A DNA stretch of 64,000 nucleotides from Duganella callida (GTDB taxonomy: Bacteria; Pseudomonadota; Gammaproteobacteria; Burkholderiales; Burkholderiaceae_D), in contig NZ_SPVG01000245.1 of NCBI RefSeq assembly GCF_004614165.1, forward strand, positions 1 through 64,000, read 5' to 3'. The translations under genes and the position numbers were made by a program. This document shows, in pieces, positions 32,418 through 38,668 of this stretch; within the stretch, counting starts at the first letter, position 1; every line of letters starts with the position of its first letter. Below the pieces are notes generated by a model. The model worked only from the letters and a program-made list of their open reading frames with translations, was not told where the DNA came from and ran no database searches.

Positions 32418-32906
32418 TTACACACCCATCGACGCAAACATATCATCAGCATCTTCGAACGATAACGGAACAGTCTCTTCCGCGTCCACAATTTGCTCAC
32501 CGATAATCCATGCAAGATTGCTCAAGCTGTTGTGGTAGGCCGCAGCTTGCTCTACCAAAGCGTCGTATGCCTCCACAATGCCATCGTCTTCGGTCAAGCG
32601 CTTATCGTCAACCGCACTCTGACGCATAGCGACGACGGTATCATAGTATTTTTCGCTCACTGGGAGAGCGCTGACAAACGCGGCCTCAACCTCAACCAAC
32701 TTGTCTGTGTTTGGAAATTTTGCTTTCTGCACTGGGTCAATAAGGCTGTCTACCATAAGTGACATGGACTGAAATTTAACAGTCTGATCAGCAACAGCCT
32801 TAAGGGTTTGGTCAATTTTACCTAACAGCTCAAGGTCGCGAGCCTGCGGCATTTCGCGGAGTGTGCGCCCCACGGCGCCAAGTATTTGCAATTCAACTGC
32901 TGACAT
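32418..32906 (-). CDS. Partner protein of the RelE/ParE-like toxin (candidate atypical antitoxin)
   Basis: A 162-residue acidic, all-helical protein (ARDLELLGKIDQTLKAVADQ; ending SFEDADDMFASMGV). It precedes the toxin gene and is coupled to it, the usual place of an antitoxin. Most RelE/ParE antitoxins are 60-100 residues with a ribbon-helix-helix or helix-turn-helix; I see neither here. A strong GGGAGG precedes the ATG at 32906, and an inverted repeat lies just upstream. Antitoxin function is inferred from context. Confidence 0.65.
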   Translation of the reverse strand: MSAVELQILGAVGRTLREMPQARDLELLGKIDQTLKAVADQTVKFQSMSLMVDSLIDPVQKAKFPNTDKLVEVEAAFVSALPVSEKYYDTVVAMRQSAVDDKRLTEDDGIVEAYDALVEQAAAYHNSLSNLAWIIGEQIVDAEETVPLSFEDADDMFASMGV

Positions 32907-32936
32907 GATGTCCTCCCTCGGGGAGTCCCGTCTATA

Positions 32937-32957
32937 CGAAATCGGCTATCGATTTCG
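32937..32957. promoter_or_regulatory. Inverted repeat upstream of the toxin-antitoxin-like pair (candidate operator)
   Basis: CGAAATCG-GCTAT-CGATTTCG: perfect 8-bp arms, 30 nt upstream of the ATG at 32906, where an autoregulating antitoxin would bind. Confidence 0.55.
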
Positions 32958-33210
32958 GTTCCTATAAAAGTCCTTCAGGCATTCAGATGGCGCTACAACC
33001 TATTTTTGTCAATAGGCGTTCTGATTGGAGAATCATACCAGTTAAAATTTTTTTGCGCCAAATTACTGACATTAAAAATTAGAGCAATGTCAAGTATCGA
33101 GCCGAAAACTTAGCATCGATATTTTGACCACCAAAGTTCTCCCAAATGTGAGGATCGATCCCGTGCCCGTTATTTTGAACACGTATTTCTGGCTAAGCGG
33201 CGACACGGGG
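32958..33210. other. AT-rich intergenic, no gene seen
   Basis: About 250 nt without a credible coding frame. It should contain the promoter for the toxin-antitoxin-like pair and the 3' end of the secreted-protein operon. Confidence 0.4.
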
Positions 33211-33525
33211 CTAGAGCCAACTCGCCACGCCGCCATGCCGCGAACAAGTGCCACGCCGGCTCTTGCTGAAGCTGTAGCTCTCATCCCGGCACTTCGCCGT
33301 GGCGCCGTCCGGCACCTTGCCATCGACGCTCTTCGCCGGCGAGTGCACATCCTGGCCAGCCTTGTTCACGTAGTGGCCGTGCGTCTGCAGGTCGGCTTCA
33401 TTGGGCTCGGTTTTCTTTGGCGCGGCCGGCGCAGTTGCAGGTGTGCCTGGTGGTGGCGCGAGCTGGGCGAGGGCATCGCAAACACCGCCCGCAAGTAGCA
33501 GGGAGAGGAGGAGGGCGCGCAACAT
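33211..33525 (-). CDS. Small exported DUF3761-like protein
   Basis: A 104-residue protein: signal peptide (MLRALLLSLLLAGGVCDALA), Pro/Ala linker, then GHYVNKAGQDVHSPAKSVDG and CRDESYSFSKSRRGTCSRHGG, the Cys/His pattern of the DUF3761 domain. Exported, function unknown. Three nt after the stop of the other exported protein, so one operon. Confidence 0.8.
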   Translation of the reverse strand: MLRALLLSLLLAGGVCDALAQLAPPPGTPATAPAAPKKTEPNEADLQTHGHYVNKAGQDVHSPAKSVDGKVPDGATAKCRDESYSFSKSRRGTCSRHGGVASWL

Positions 33526-33528
33526 CGC

Positions 33529-33816
33529 TTACTTCGTACCTGGCTTGCCGGTTTCGGGATTGACGTTACCCTTCGTGGACCAGTTGTTGGCCTTCGTGCC
33601 GTCCTTGGTGGATCGATTATGTGCGGCCACGTGGGTGCCATCCTTTTTTGTGTAGCTAGACACATGCTCGCGGGAGGACTTCGCGCCGGTACCAGTAGCC
33701 GGTTTGCTGGAATAGTGAGCGCCACCAGAATGCCCACCGCTATGACCGCCGCGCGCGAACGCGGATGTTGTGGCGCAGATTGCCAGAATTACGACCAATG
33801 CTATTTTCACAATCAT
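33529..33816 (-). CDS. Small exported Gly/His-rich protein
   Basis: A 95-residue protein with a signal peptide (MIVKIALVVILAICATTSAFA), a GGHSGGHSGGAH segment and a repeat-like tail (SYTKKDGTHVAAHNRSTKDG, NVNPETGKPGTK) seen in small exported prophage proteins. The ATG at 33816 is preferred over a longer frame to 33873 because the signal peptide begins there. Confidence 0.75.
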   Translation of the reverse strand: MIVKIALVVILAICATTSAFARGGHSGGHSGGAHYSSKPATGTGAKSSREHVSSYTKKDGTHVAAHNRSTKDGTKANNWSTKGNVNPETGKPGTK

Positions 33817-33889
33817 CTCCAGGATCGGCAAGAACGTGCCGTTTCGTTCGGAAATTATATGATTTATTGACAATTGGAAATCTATCCAA

Positions 33890-34828
33890 TTATTTCGATT
33901 GGCGAATCCGATCTAGCCTCACCTCATCTCGACCTTCTAATATTTCGGCGCATCGCGCGCGCAGTTTTCGAAGTGTCACGGGTCCGATGCCCTTGATTTT
34001 GAGCAGTTGATCATCGGATGCGTCGCTGATACGATTGGGCGTATCGAGCGCCACATCCCACATCGCCGTAACTGCCGTATAAGGGAGCCCCGGAATTGTG
34101 TCGATGAATCGCGGGAAGAACCAGCCGCAAAGATCCTCGGCGCGATGTCCGATCAAGCCTCTATACTTTCCCCATCGAGGATCGCTGGCCGCCGCAAAAA
34201 CGGCGTTATGGCGATGCTCAATCAAGCCTGGGGTTTCAGCGGCTAGTCTGAGGGCCACCAGAAAATCCCGATAGCCCCAATCGTCACCATTGCGCACCTG
34301 CACCTCAAGCGGCACCCAAGCTGGCGCGGGCTCATCCATATCCACGCCCATTTGGCGGAGGGTTTTTGTCCTTGCACGCCAGTGACCGTAATCACCTGGT
34401 GGCGCGCCCGGCATCCGGGTCTGCTCAAGGTCACGAGTTCCATGCAGCAGCAGATGTTCAAGAGGCGTGGAAAAGTGCATGACGGCGCGATACTCCCACC
34501 CATCATAGATACCTCCGCGCTGCAAAGGATGGAGCTCAAATGTCGCATCGATTTCCACCTGAATCGCTGCGATGCCCGCTTTCAGTTCATTTAGATTGGT
34601 GGCTTTGATGCGGGGATATTTTGCGGCGATGAATTCAAATTCACGAAGCTTTTCTCGGGCTAAGTCTAGGCGCAACCTTCGAGTATCGATGTTTGTGCTT
34701 TTGGCCGCAAGCTGCGCGGATTCATTAATTATGCGAACGAGATTAAGAAGTTGCCCAACCACGAACCCAGGAACAATGTCGTCATTCGCTGGCGTGGGTT
34801 CGTGTGAGGCAAAGCGCCATACGCTCAT
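33890..34828 (-). CDS. Helix-hairpin-helix protein downstream of the repressor
   Basis: A 312-residue protein. Residues about 270-300 form a helix-hairpin-helix (SDDQLLKIKGIGPVTLRKLR), a sequence-independent DNA-binding unit. The N-terminal ~110 residues are helical; the middle has a Trp/Tyr-rich segment (YDGWEYRAVMHFSTPLEHLL, DWGYRDFLVALRLA). I recognise no nuclease motif. It begins 14 nt after the repressor stop on the same strand, so it should be made in the lysogen, like lambda rex genes. Confidence 0.7.
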   Translation of the reverse strand: MSVWRFASHEPTPANDDIVPGFVVGQLLNLVRIINESAQLAAKSTNIDTRRLRLDLAREKLREFEFIAAKYPRIKATNLNELKAGIAAIQVEIDATFELHPLQRGGIYDGWEYRAVMHFSTPLEHLLLHGTRDLEQTRMPGAPPGDYGHWRARTKTLRQMGVDMDEPAPAWVPLEVQVRNGDDWGYRDFLVALRLAAETPGLIEHRHNAVFAAASDPRWGKYRGLIGHRAEDLCGWFFPRFIDTIPGLPYTAVTAMWDVALDTPNRISDASDDQLLKIKGIGPVTLRKLRARCAEILEGRDEVRLDRIRQSK

Positions 34829-34842
34829 ACCGCATGGTTCCG

Positions 34843-35526
34843 TCAGATGTGGTCAGTCTCGCGCTTAACCACGCGTCCGATTATCTCGCAATCCCCAGTC
34901 CGGCAACCCTTGGGGCGGTGCCGGGCCTGGTCTGGATTGTCAGAGAATAGCCACCAATCGCCACGTTCCTTTACTAGCCGCTTGATCACCGCCTCGCCGT
35001 CGTAATTGAAGGCGTAGACCACCCCATCCTTCATCGCCTTGTCAGCGGTATCAATGATGACCACGTCACCTTCGTACAAATTGGGTTCCATGCTTTCGCC
35101 GGCCACTGTAAGCGCAAGCAGCGTGGACGGGTGAATTCCTTTGCGGTCCACCCAGTTCTTGCGCAAGCTGATCGTGTCGCCGTCGTAGATGTCAGGCACC
35201 GTCTGAAAACCGGTAACGCCGGCGCGGAGCTGAAGCTTTACCTTTTTGATGTGGTAGAAATTCGGGTCACCCTGTTCGGCGATCACCACGCGCATTGCGC
35301 CAGGAATATCGACAGGATCAGCTGGAGAGCCGAGAAGTTGGTCAGTGGTGAGCCCGAGTGCTAGAGCGATCGATACCGCTTTGCTGGCGGGTGCGCCGCG
35401 AGACTTCCAGTTCGTGATGACATTCGCCTCAATTTCAAGGCTCGAGCGCAACCACGCCTGATCCTTTCCAAGCTCTGCCAAGCGGGCCTCTATCCGGGCC
35501 CAAGGAATATTGCCTCTTTTACTCAT
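34843..35526 (-). CDS. CI-type prophage repressor with S24 (LexA-like) autocleavage domain
   Basis: A 227-residue protein: N-terminal helix-turn-helix (about 1-65; SSLEIEANVITNWKSRGAPA), then a S24 domain with catalytic Ser in AGESMEPNLYEGD and Lys in EAVIKRL. It holds pL and pR off through the TACACA-N3-TGTGTA sites and is inactivated by RecA-stimulated self-cleavage after DNA damage (family knowledge). Divergent from the Cro-like gene with an 81-nt operator region between. Confidence 0.93.
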   Translation of the reverse strand: MSKRGNIPWARIEARLAELGKDQAWLRSSLEIEANVITNWKSRGAPASKAVSIALALGLTTDQLLGSPADPVDIPGAMRVVIAEQGDPNFYHIKKVKLQLRAGVTGFQTVPDIYDGDTISLRKNWVDRKGIHPSTLLALTVAGESMEPNLYEGDVVIIDTADKAMKDGVVYAFNYDGEAVIKRLVKERGDWWLFSDNPDQARHRPKGCRTGDCEIIGRVVKRETDHI

Positions 35527-35546
35527 GCGCGAAGGATAGCGACCTA

Positions 35547-35597
35547 TTCACAAAACGTGTTACACAAAAAGTTTGACTGCGATACACAAGATGTGTA
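35547..35597. promoter_or_regulatory. Right operator region OR
   Basis: Three sites: a perfect TACACA-AGA-TGTGTA (35583-35597), a degenerate TTCACA-AAA-CGTGTT (35547-35561), and a TACACA half-site at 35561-35566. It lies between the repressor and Cro-like starts and matches the site in pL. Confidence 0.8.
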
Positions 35598-35601
35598 GCA
35601 T
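35573..35601 (+). promoter_or_regulatory. Rightward promoter pR
   Basis: -35 TTGACT (35573-35578), 17-nt spacer, -10 TAGCAT (35596-35601). The perfect operator covers the spacer and reaches the -10. Expected start of transcription is within a few nt of the ATG at 35608, so the cro-like mRNA could be leaderless. Confidence 0.7.
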
Positions 35602-35607
35602 GGCCTC

Positions 35608-35955
35608 ATGAACTCACTCGACAAAGCAATTCAGTGGTGCGATGGCCTGTCATCGCTAGCGGAAAAAATTGGCATTAGTTCTGCTCGCCTCGGCAACTGG
35701 CGCGTGCGCGGCGTGCCTGTCGAGCATTGTCTCGCCATCGAAAAAGCTACAGACGGCCAGGTCACACGCAAAGACCTGCGCCCCGACGACTGGCAAAACA
35801 TCTGGCCAGAATTGGCCGATGACCACACTCGCCGCGCCACCGACCCCGCACCACCCGCTGGCCACGCCGGCCGCCAACCATCATCCCCTCACAACATCAC
35901 CGACACTGTTCCTGAACGTGCGGTGGTGACACCTCTGCTTGGAGAAAAAGCATGA
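35608..35955 (+). CDS. YdaS/Cro-like helix-turn-helix regulator
   Basis: A 115-residue protein. Residues about 15-65 are a YdaS-type helix-turn-helix (LAEKIGISSARLGNWRVRGV, VTRKDLRPDDW). The tail is Pro/Ala/His-rich. First gene of the rightward operon and divergent from the repressor, so it acts as Cro in the lytic switch. No Shine-Dalgarno precedes the ATG. Overlaps the next gene by 4 nt. Confidence 0.85.
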   Translation: MNSLDKAIQWCDGLSSLAEKIGISSARLGNWRVRGVPVEHCLAIEKATDGQVTRKDLRPDDWQNIWPELADDHTRRATDPAPPAGHAGRQPSSPHNITDTVPERAVVTPLLGEKA

Positions 35956-36446
35956 AGAAGATCATCGACCGCCTGATGGCGAAGCTGGGGTACGTGCCGG
36001 CGGCCGCACTCGATGCGCTAGCCTTCACTCCACTGAAGATCGAAATCGACACCAGCCAGGTAAGCGACGCGCTCACCCTGTTGGAGAAGGTGATTAGCGT
36101 CGCGCAGAAGGCGGAGGTTGCCGTCGCGGCGGTGAGCGCGGCTGCTGGTATGCCCGCGCCGGTACCGGCGGATGGCGGTCTCGTGCTCAACGAATTACGT
36201 GCCATGCGTGCTGAACTCAAGTCGATTCGCGAGCACTCTGGCGCACGCCTCGCAACCGTCACCGACCGCGAGCGCTTCGCACATGTGCCGCCGCCGGCCG
36301 GCGCAAAGCGCGGCCACTGGGCATGCATTGTCGGAAGCGCTGCGCCTGTATGGATGGAGGATCGTCCAATGGAATACGATCCGGCGACTGGTGGCGTTAG
36401 GGCTCCTGGTTCAGCAGCTTCTGAAGTTGCAGGATTGCGGATTTGA
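35952..36446 (+). CDS. Phage early protein, unknown
   Basis: A 164-residue protein (MKKIIDRLMAKLGYVPAAAL...) with an N-terminal helix, an Ala/Val-rich helical middle (LLEKVISVAQKAEVAVAAVS) and a disordered end. Coupled to the Cro-like gene (ATGA). Its last 50 nt overlap the minus-strand gene at 36397. Confidence 0.7.
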   Translation: MKKIIDRLMAKLGYVPAAALDALAFTPLKIEIDTSQVSDALTLLEKVISVAQKAEVAVAAVSAAAGMPAPVPADGGLVLNELRAMRAELKSIREHSGARLATVTDRERFAHVPPPAGAKRGHWACIVGSAAPVWMEDRPMEYDPATGGVRAPGSAASEVAGLRI

Positions 36447-36600
36447 TCGGAATTTCCTTCAGATCCTTCGCTGTGTACGAATCGACATCCGCTATAGAGA
36501 CGTTCACGCTGACGTTGATCTTGAGCCAATCGAAATCGTAGGTTGCTTCCGCTTCGAAATTTTCGCTGAACGTGATCTGAACATTTTGTTTGCAGTCCAT
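36397..36600 (-). CDS. Small acidic phage protein on the opposite strand
   Basis: A 67-residue protein (MDCKQNVQITFSENFEAEAT...) with alternating-strand composition (DWLKINVSVNVSIADVDSY) and AAAGGGA upstream of the ATG. A continuous longer frame upstream exists, but the composition becomes non-protein-like. Convergent with the gene at 35952. Confidence 0.55.
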   Translation of the reverse strand: MDCKQNVQITFSENFEAEATYDFDWLKINVSVNVSIADVDSYTAKDLKEIPIKSAILQLQKLLNQEP

Positions 36601-36685
36601 GGGAGATCCCTTTGCAAGTTGTTGTGTGAGAACTGCAACTGTACCGCATTGGAATCTCCCGCCCGATTTTCTGAAAGGAAGCTGT

Positions 36686-37129
36686 ATGAGCAACCACCAA
36701 GCCCTGAGCGCCGCGCTGCTGGCCGCATTCCAGCTCGACGCTGATAGCCGCGACCCGGCCGCCATCGCCGACACGGCCGCCACGCTGCTGATCGAGCTCG
36801 CCACCATCCTGCGCGGCCCGCCTGTGACCGTGGCCAACATCGCCGGCGTCGAACTGGTGGGCGATGAAACCCAGGCGCTGATGCTGGCCGAGCTGCGCAA
36901 GCAGACCACGCTGCTGGAAGTGATCGCCAAGCAGGGCGACCAGCAAATCAAATTCTTCGCGCCTGCATCCCCAGCGGACGTCGATGGCGACTCGAAGGCG
37001 AAGCAGCAGCAAGCACTTATCAGCGACCTCAACCTGCAGGATCCAGCTGACCGTGAAAAATTTATGCGTATCGCGGCAGCGGCCAGTGATCCAGTCTGCG
37101 GCGCCGCCGCTTGCGGCATGCCGGGCTGA
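36686..37129 (+). CDS. Phage early protein, unknown
   Basis: A 147-residue Ala-rich helical protein (MSNHQALSAALLAAFQLDAD...). The start has AAAGGAAG. Ends in a Cys-containing CGAAACGMPG tail. No family recognised. Confidence 0.7.
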   Translation: MSNHQALSAALLAAFQLDADSRDPAAIADTAATLLIELATILRGPPVTVANIAGVELVGDETQALMLAELRKQTTLLEVIAKQGDQQIKFFAPASPADVDGDSKAKQQQALISDLNLQDPADREKFMRIAAAASDPVCGAAACGMPG

Positions 37130-37207
37130 CGCCGCTATCGAAATTTGCACCACCAGCATCATCCGCATCACCTGAAATCCTGAATCACTTTTATAGGAAA
37201 AAACACC

Positions 37208-37480
37208 ATGAACCGCAACAAGATGCCCAAACCTCGCGTCCTCGTCGCGAAAGCGTTGTTCAACGAGGATGAATACCGCGACTTCAGCGCCGCATGTGCC
37301 GAGGCCGGCGAGTCGCAGAGCCGCACGCTGCGCCAGCTGGCAAACGACTGGTCGGCGCGTTTTCAAAATGATAGGCGCCGCGGCGCGCAAACGGAATGGC
37401 CGAAAGCTGGCCAGAACATGGCCATGTTTTTGCCCGGCCGCGCGAATTTCAGCGTGCCGCGCCACCACATGCGTATGTGA
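37208..37480 (+). CDS. Small basic phage protein, possible ribbon-helix-helix
   Basis: A 90-residue protein (RVLVAKALFNEDEYRDFSAA, ESQSRTLRQLANDWSARFQN). The strand-helix-helix pattern and basic tail hint at a ribbon-helix-helix DNA-binding fold. Preceded by an A-rich leader. Function unknown. Confidence 0.65.
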   Translation: MNRNKMPKPRVLVAKALFNEDEYRDFSAACAEAGESQSRTLRQLANDWSARFQNDRRRGAQTEWPKAGQNMAMFLPGRANFSVPRHHMRM

Positions 37481-37576
37481 ATCCTCGGCCAGTCTATTCC
37501 CACCTGGAGTGCTGAGCCTTGATCTAACCGGGATGCCGCGCCCCGTCGCGCGCGGCGAATAGAGGATGAAAATCAC

Positions 37577-37831
37577 ATGTCCAAAGCATCGCTACAACAG
37601 CAAAAGCCCGGCGCCGCATCCGCTCTGCTGGACCAGTTTGCCGCCCAGCTGCGGTTGAAGAACGACGCTGCCCTGGCGCGCGCCTTCGAGGTGGCGCCGC
37701 CGGTGATCAGCAAGATCCGCAAGGACAAGATTCCCTTCGGTGATCGCATGATCCTGAAGGCGCACGAGAAGTTCAACTTCGCAGTCGCGCCGATCCGCAA
37801 AGTTCTGTCCGGTGAGGCGCTGACCGTATGA
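37577..37831 (+). CDS. Small helix-turn-helix protein (CII-position)
   Basis: An 84-residue protein with a helix-turn-helix-like core (ALARAFEVAPPVISKIRKDK, RMILKAHEKF). Its place a few genes after Cro is that of CII/regulatory proteins in lambdoid phages. It overlaps the next start (ATGA). Role inferred. Confidence 0.65.
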   Translation: MSKASLQQQKPGAASALLDQFAAQLRLKNDAALARAFEVAPPVISKIRKDKIPFGDRMILKAHEKFNFAVAPIRKVLSGEALTV

Positions 37832-37968
37832 GCCAACCGCAACAACCAGCGCACGACGACAAGCCGATGGATGTCGAGCCGGCCCACGTCATGTCGCACG
37901 AGAAGCACCGCCAGCGCGAGCACTACGAACGAATGCTCCGCGAGCTGCGAGAAGAGCGGCGTAAATAA
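37828..37968 (+). CDS. 46-residue charged peptide
   Basis: MSQPQQPAHDDKPMDVEPAH... with a highly charged helical end (REHYERMLRELREERRK). Coupled to the preceding gene by ATGA. Confidence 0.55.
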   Translation: MSQPQQPAHDDKPMDVEPAHVMSHEKHRQREHYERMLRELREERRK

Positions 37969-37992
37969 AAAAGGCCGCGTCGATGCGCGGCC
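37967..37992 (-). terminator. Minus-oriented hairpin terminator in the rightward operon
   Basis: GGCCGCG-TCGATG-CGCGGCC, with six T on the minus strand only. A similar hairpin lies at 38074-38098. They would stop antisense transcription or act as RNA structures in the plus transcript. Confidence 0.4.
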
Positions 37993-38120
37993 GAAAAAAT
38001 CCACTTCAGGGTATTTCGAAGACCATCGTAGCACAGCCTGAAGCGGGAAAAATTACGGTTAGGTAATGCAAATAAAAGGCCACGTTGCAGCGCGGCCTGA
38101 CCATATAGCAGAGGAAACAC

Positions 38121-38324
38121 ATGTCCACAATTTTACAGCAAGGACCGGCGCCAGACCACCCTGGCACGCCGGAGGGCAACATCACGCTCGCCGCGCGCGA
38201 ATGGCGCGAAAAGGACCGTGATCACATCGCCGAGAAGAGCGCCACCACCGGGGCCGCCGAGTACCGCGCGCGCCGTAAGCTGCGCATGACGGTTGACCTG
38301 AACGCACCTGCGGGGCAGCCATGA
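38121..38324 (+). CDS. Small phage protein, unknown
   Basis: A 67-residue charged protein (REWREKDRDHIAEKSATTGA, YRARRKLRMTVDLNAP). Overlaps the next gene by 4 nt. No family. Confidence 0.65.
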   Translation: MSTILQQGPAPDHPGTPEGNITLAAREWREKDRDHIAEKSATTGAAEYRARRKLRMTVDLNAPAGQP

Positions 38325-38668
38325 CGCGCGCGCTTCCACGCAAGGAAACGCGCTCCTACGCGCTGCTGATCGCCCTGCAGCAAGGCCCGGGCACCTTCTA
38401 TCAGGTCTGCGAGCGCGCCGGCTTCGACATCGAGCAACCAGGTGTCGAATCGCGTCTGCGCCCGATCTTCGCCACCATGATCGGCGGCCACGCCCAGCAG
38501 CACGGCATCATGTACTCGCTTACCGACGAGGCGCGCGAAGCATTCGGCATCGTGCCGCCGGCGCCACCTCCGTACGTCGGCCAGGTCGCGGGCCCGGCGT
38601 TCCGCGGAGAGCACCACCCGACCACCGTGTTCATCACACGCCGGCCGAAGGAAGGGGCGCGGGCATGA
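38321..38668 (+). CDS. Small phage protein with winged-helix-like N-terminus
   Basis: A 115-residue protein. Residues about 10-70 (YALLIALQQGPGTFYQVCER, VESRLRPIFATMIGG, YSLTDEAREAFG) resemble a winged helix. Coupled to the methyltransferase start by ATGA. It may be a regulatory or DNA-binding protein. Confidence 0.65.
   Translation: MTRALPRKETRSYALLIALQQGPGTFYQVCERAGFDIEQPGVESRLRPIFATMIGGHAQQHGIMYSLTDEAREAFGIVPPAPPPYVGQVAGPAFRGEHHPTTVFITRRPKEGARA

Noticed and set aside
35897..37576. 559-codon minus-strand frame crossing several early genes
   Set aside because: Spans multiple plus-strand genes with ribosome sites; composition not protein-like. Only the short minus gene at 36397-36600 within a different frame looks real.
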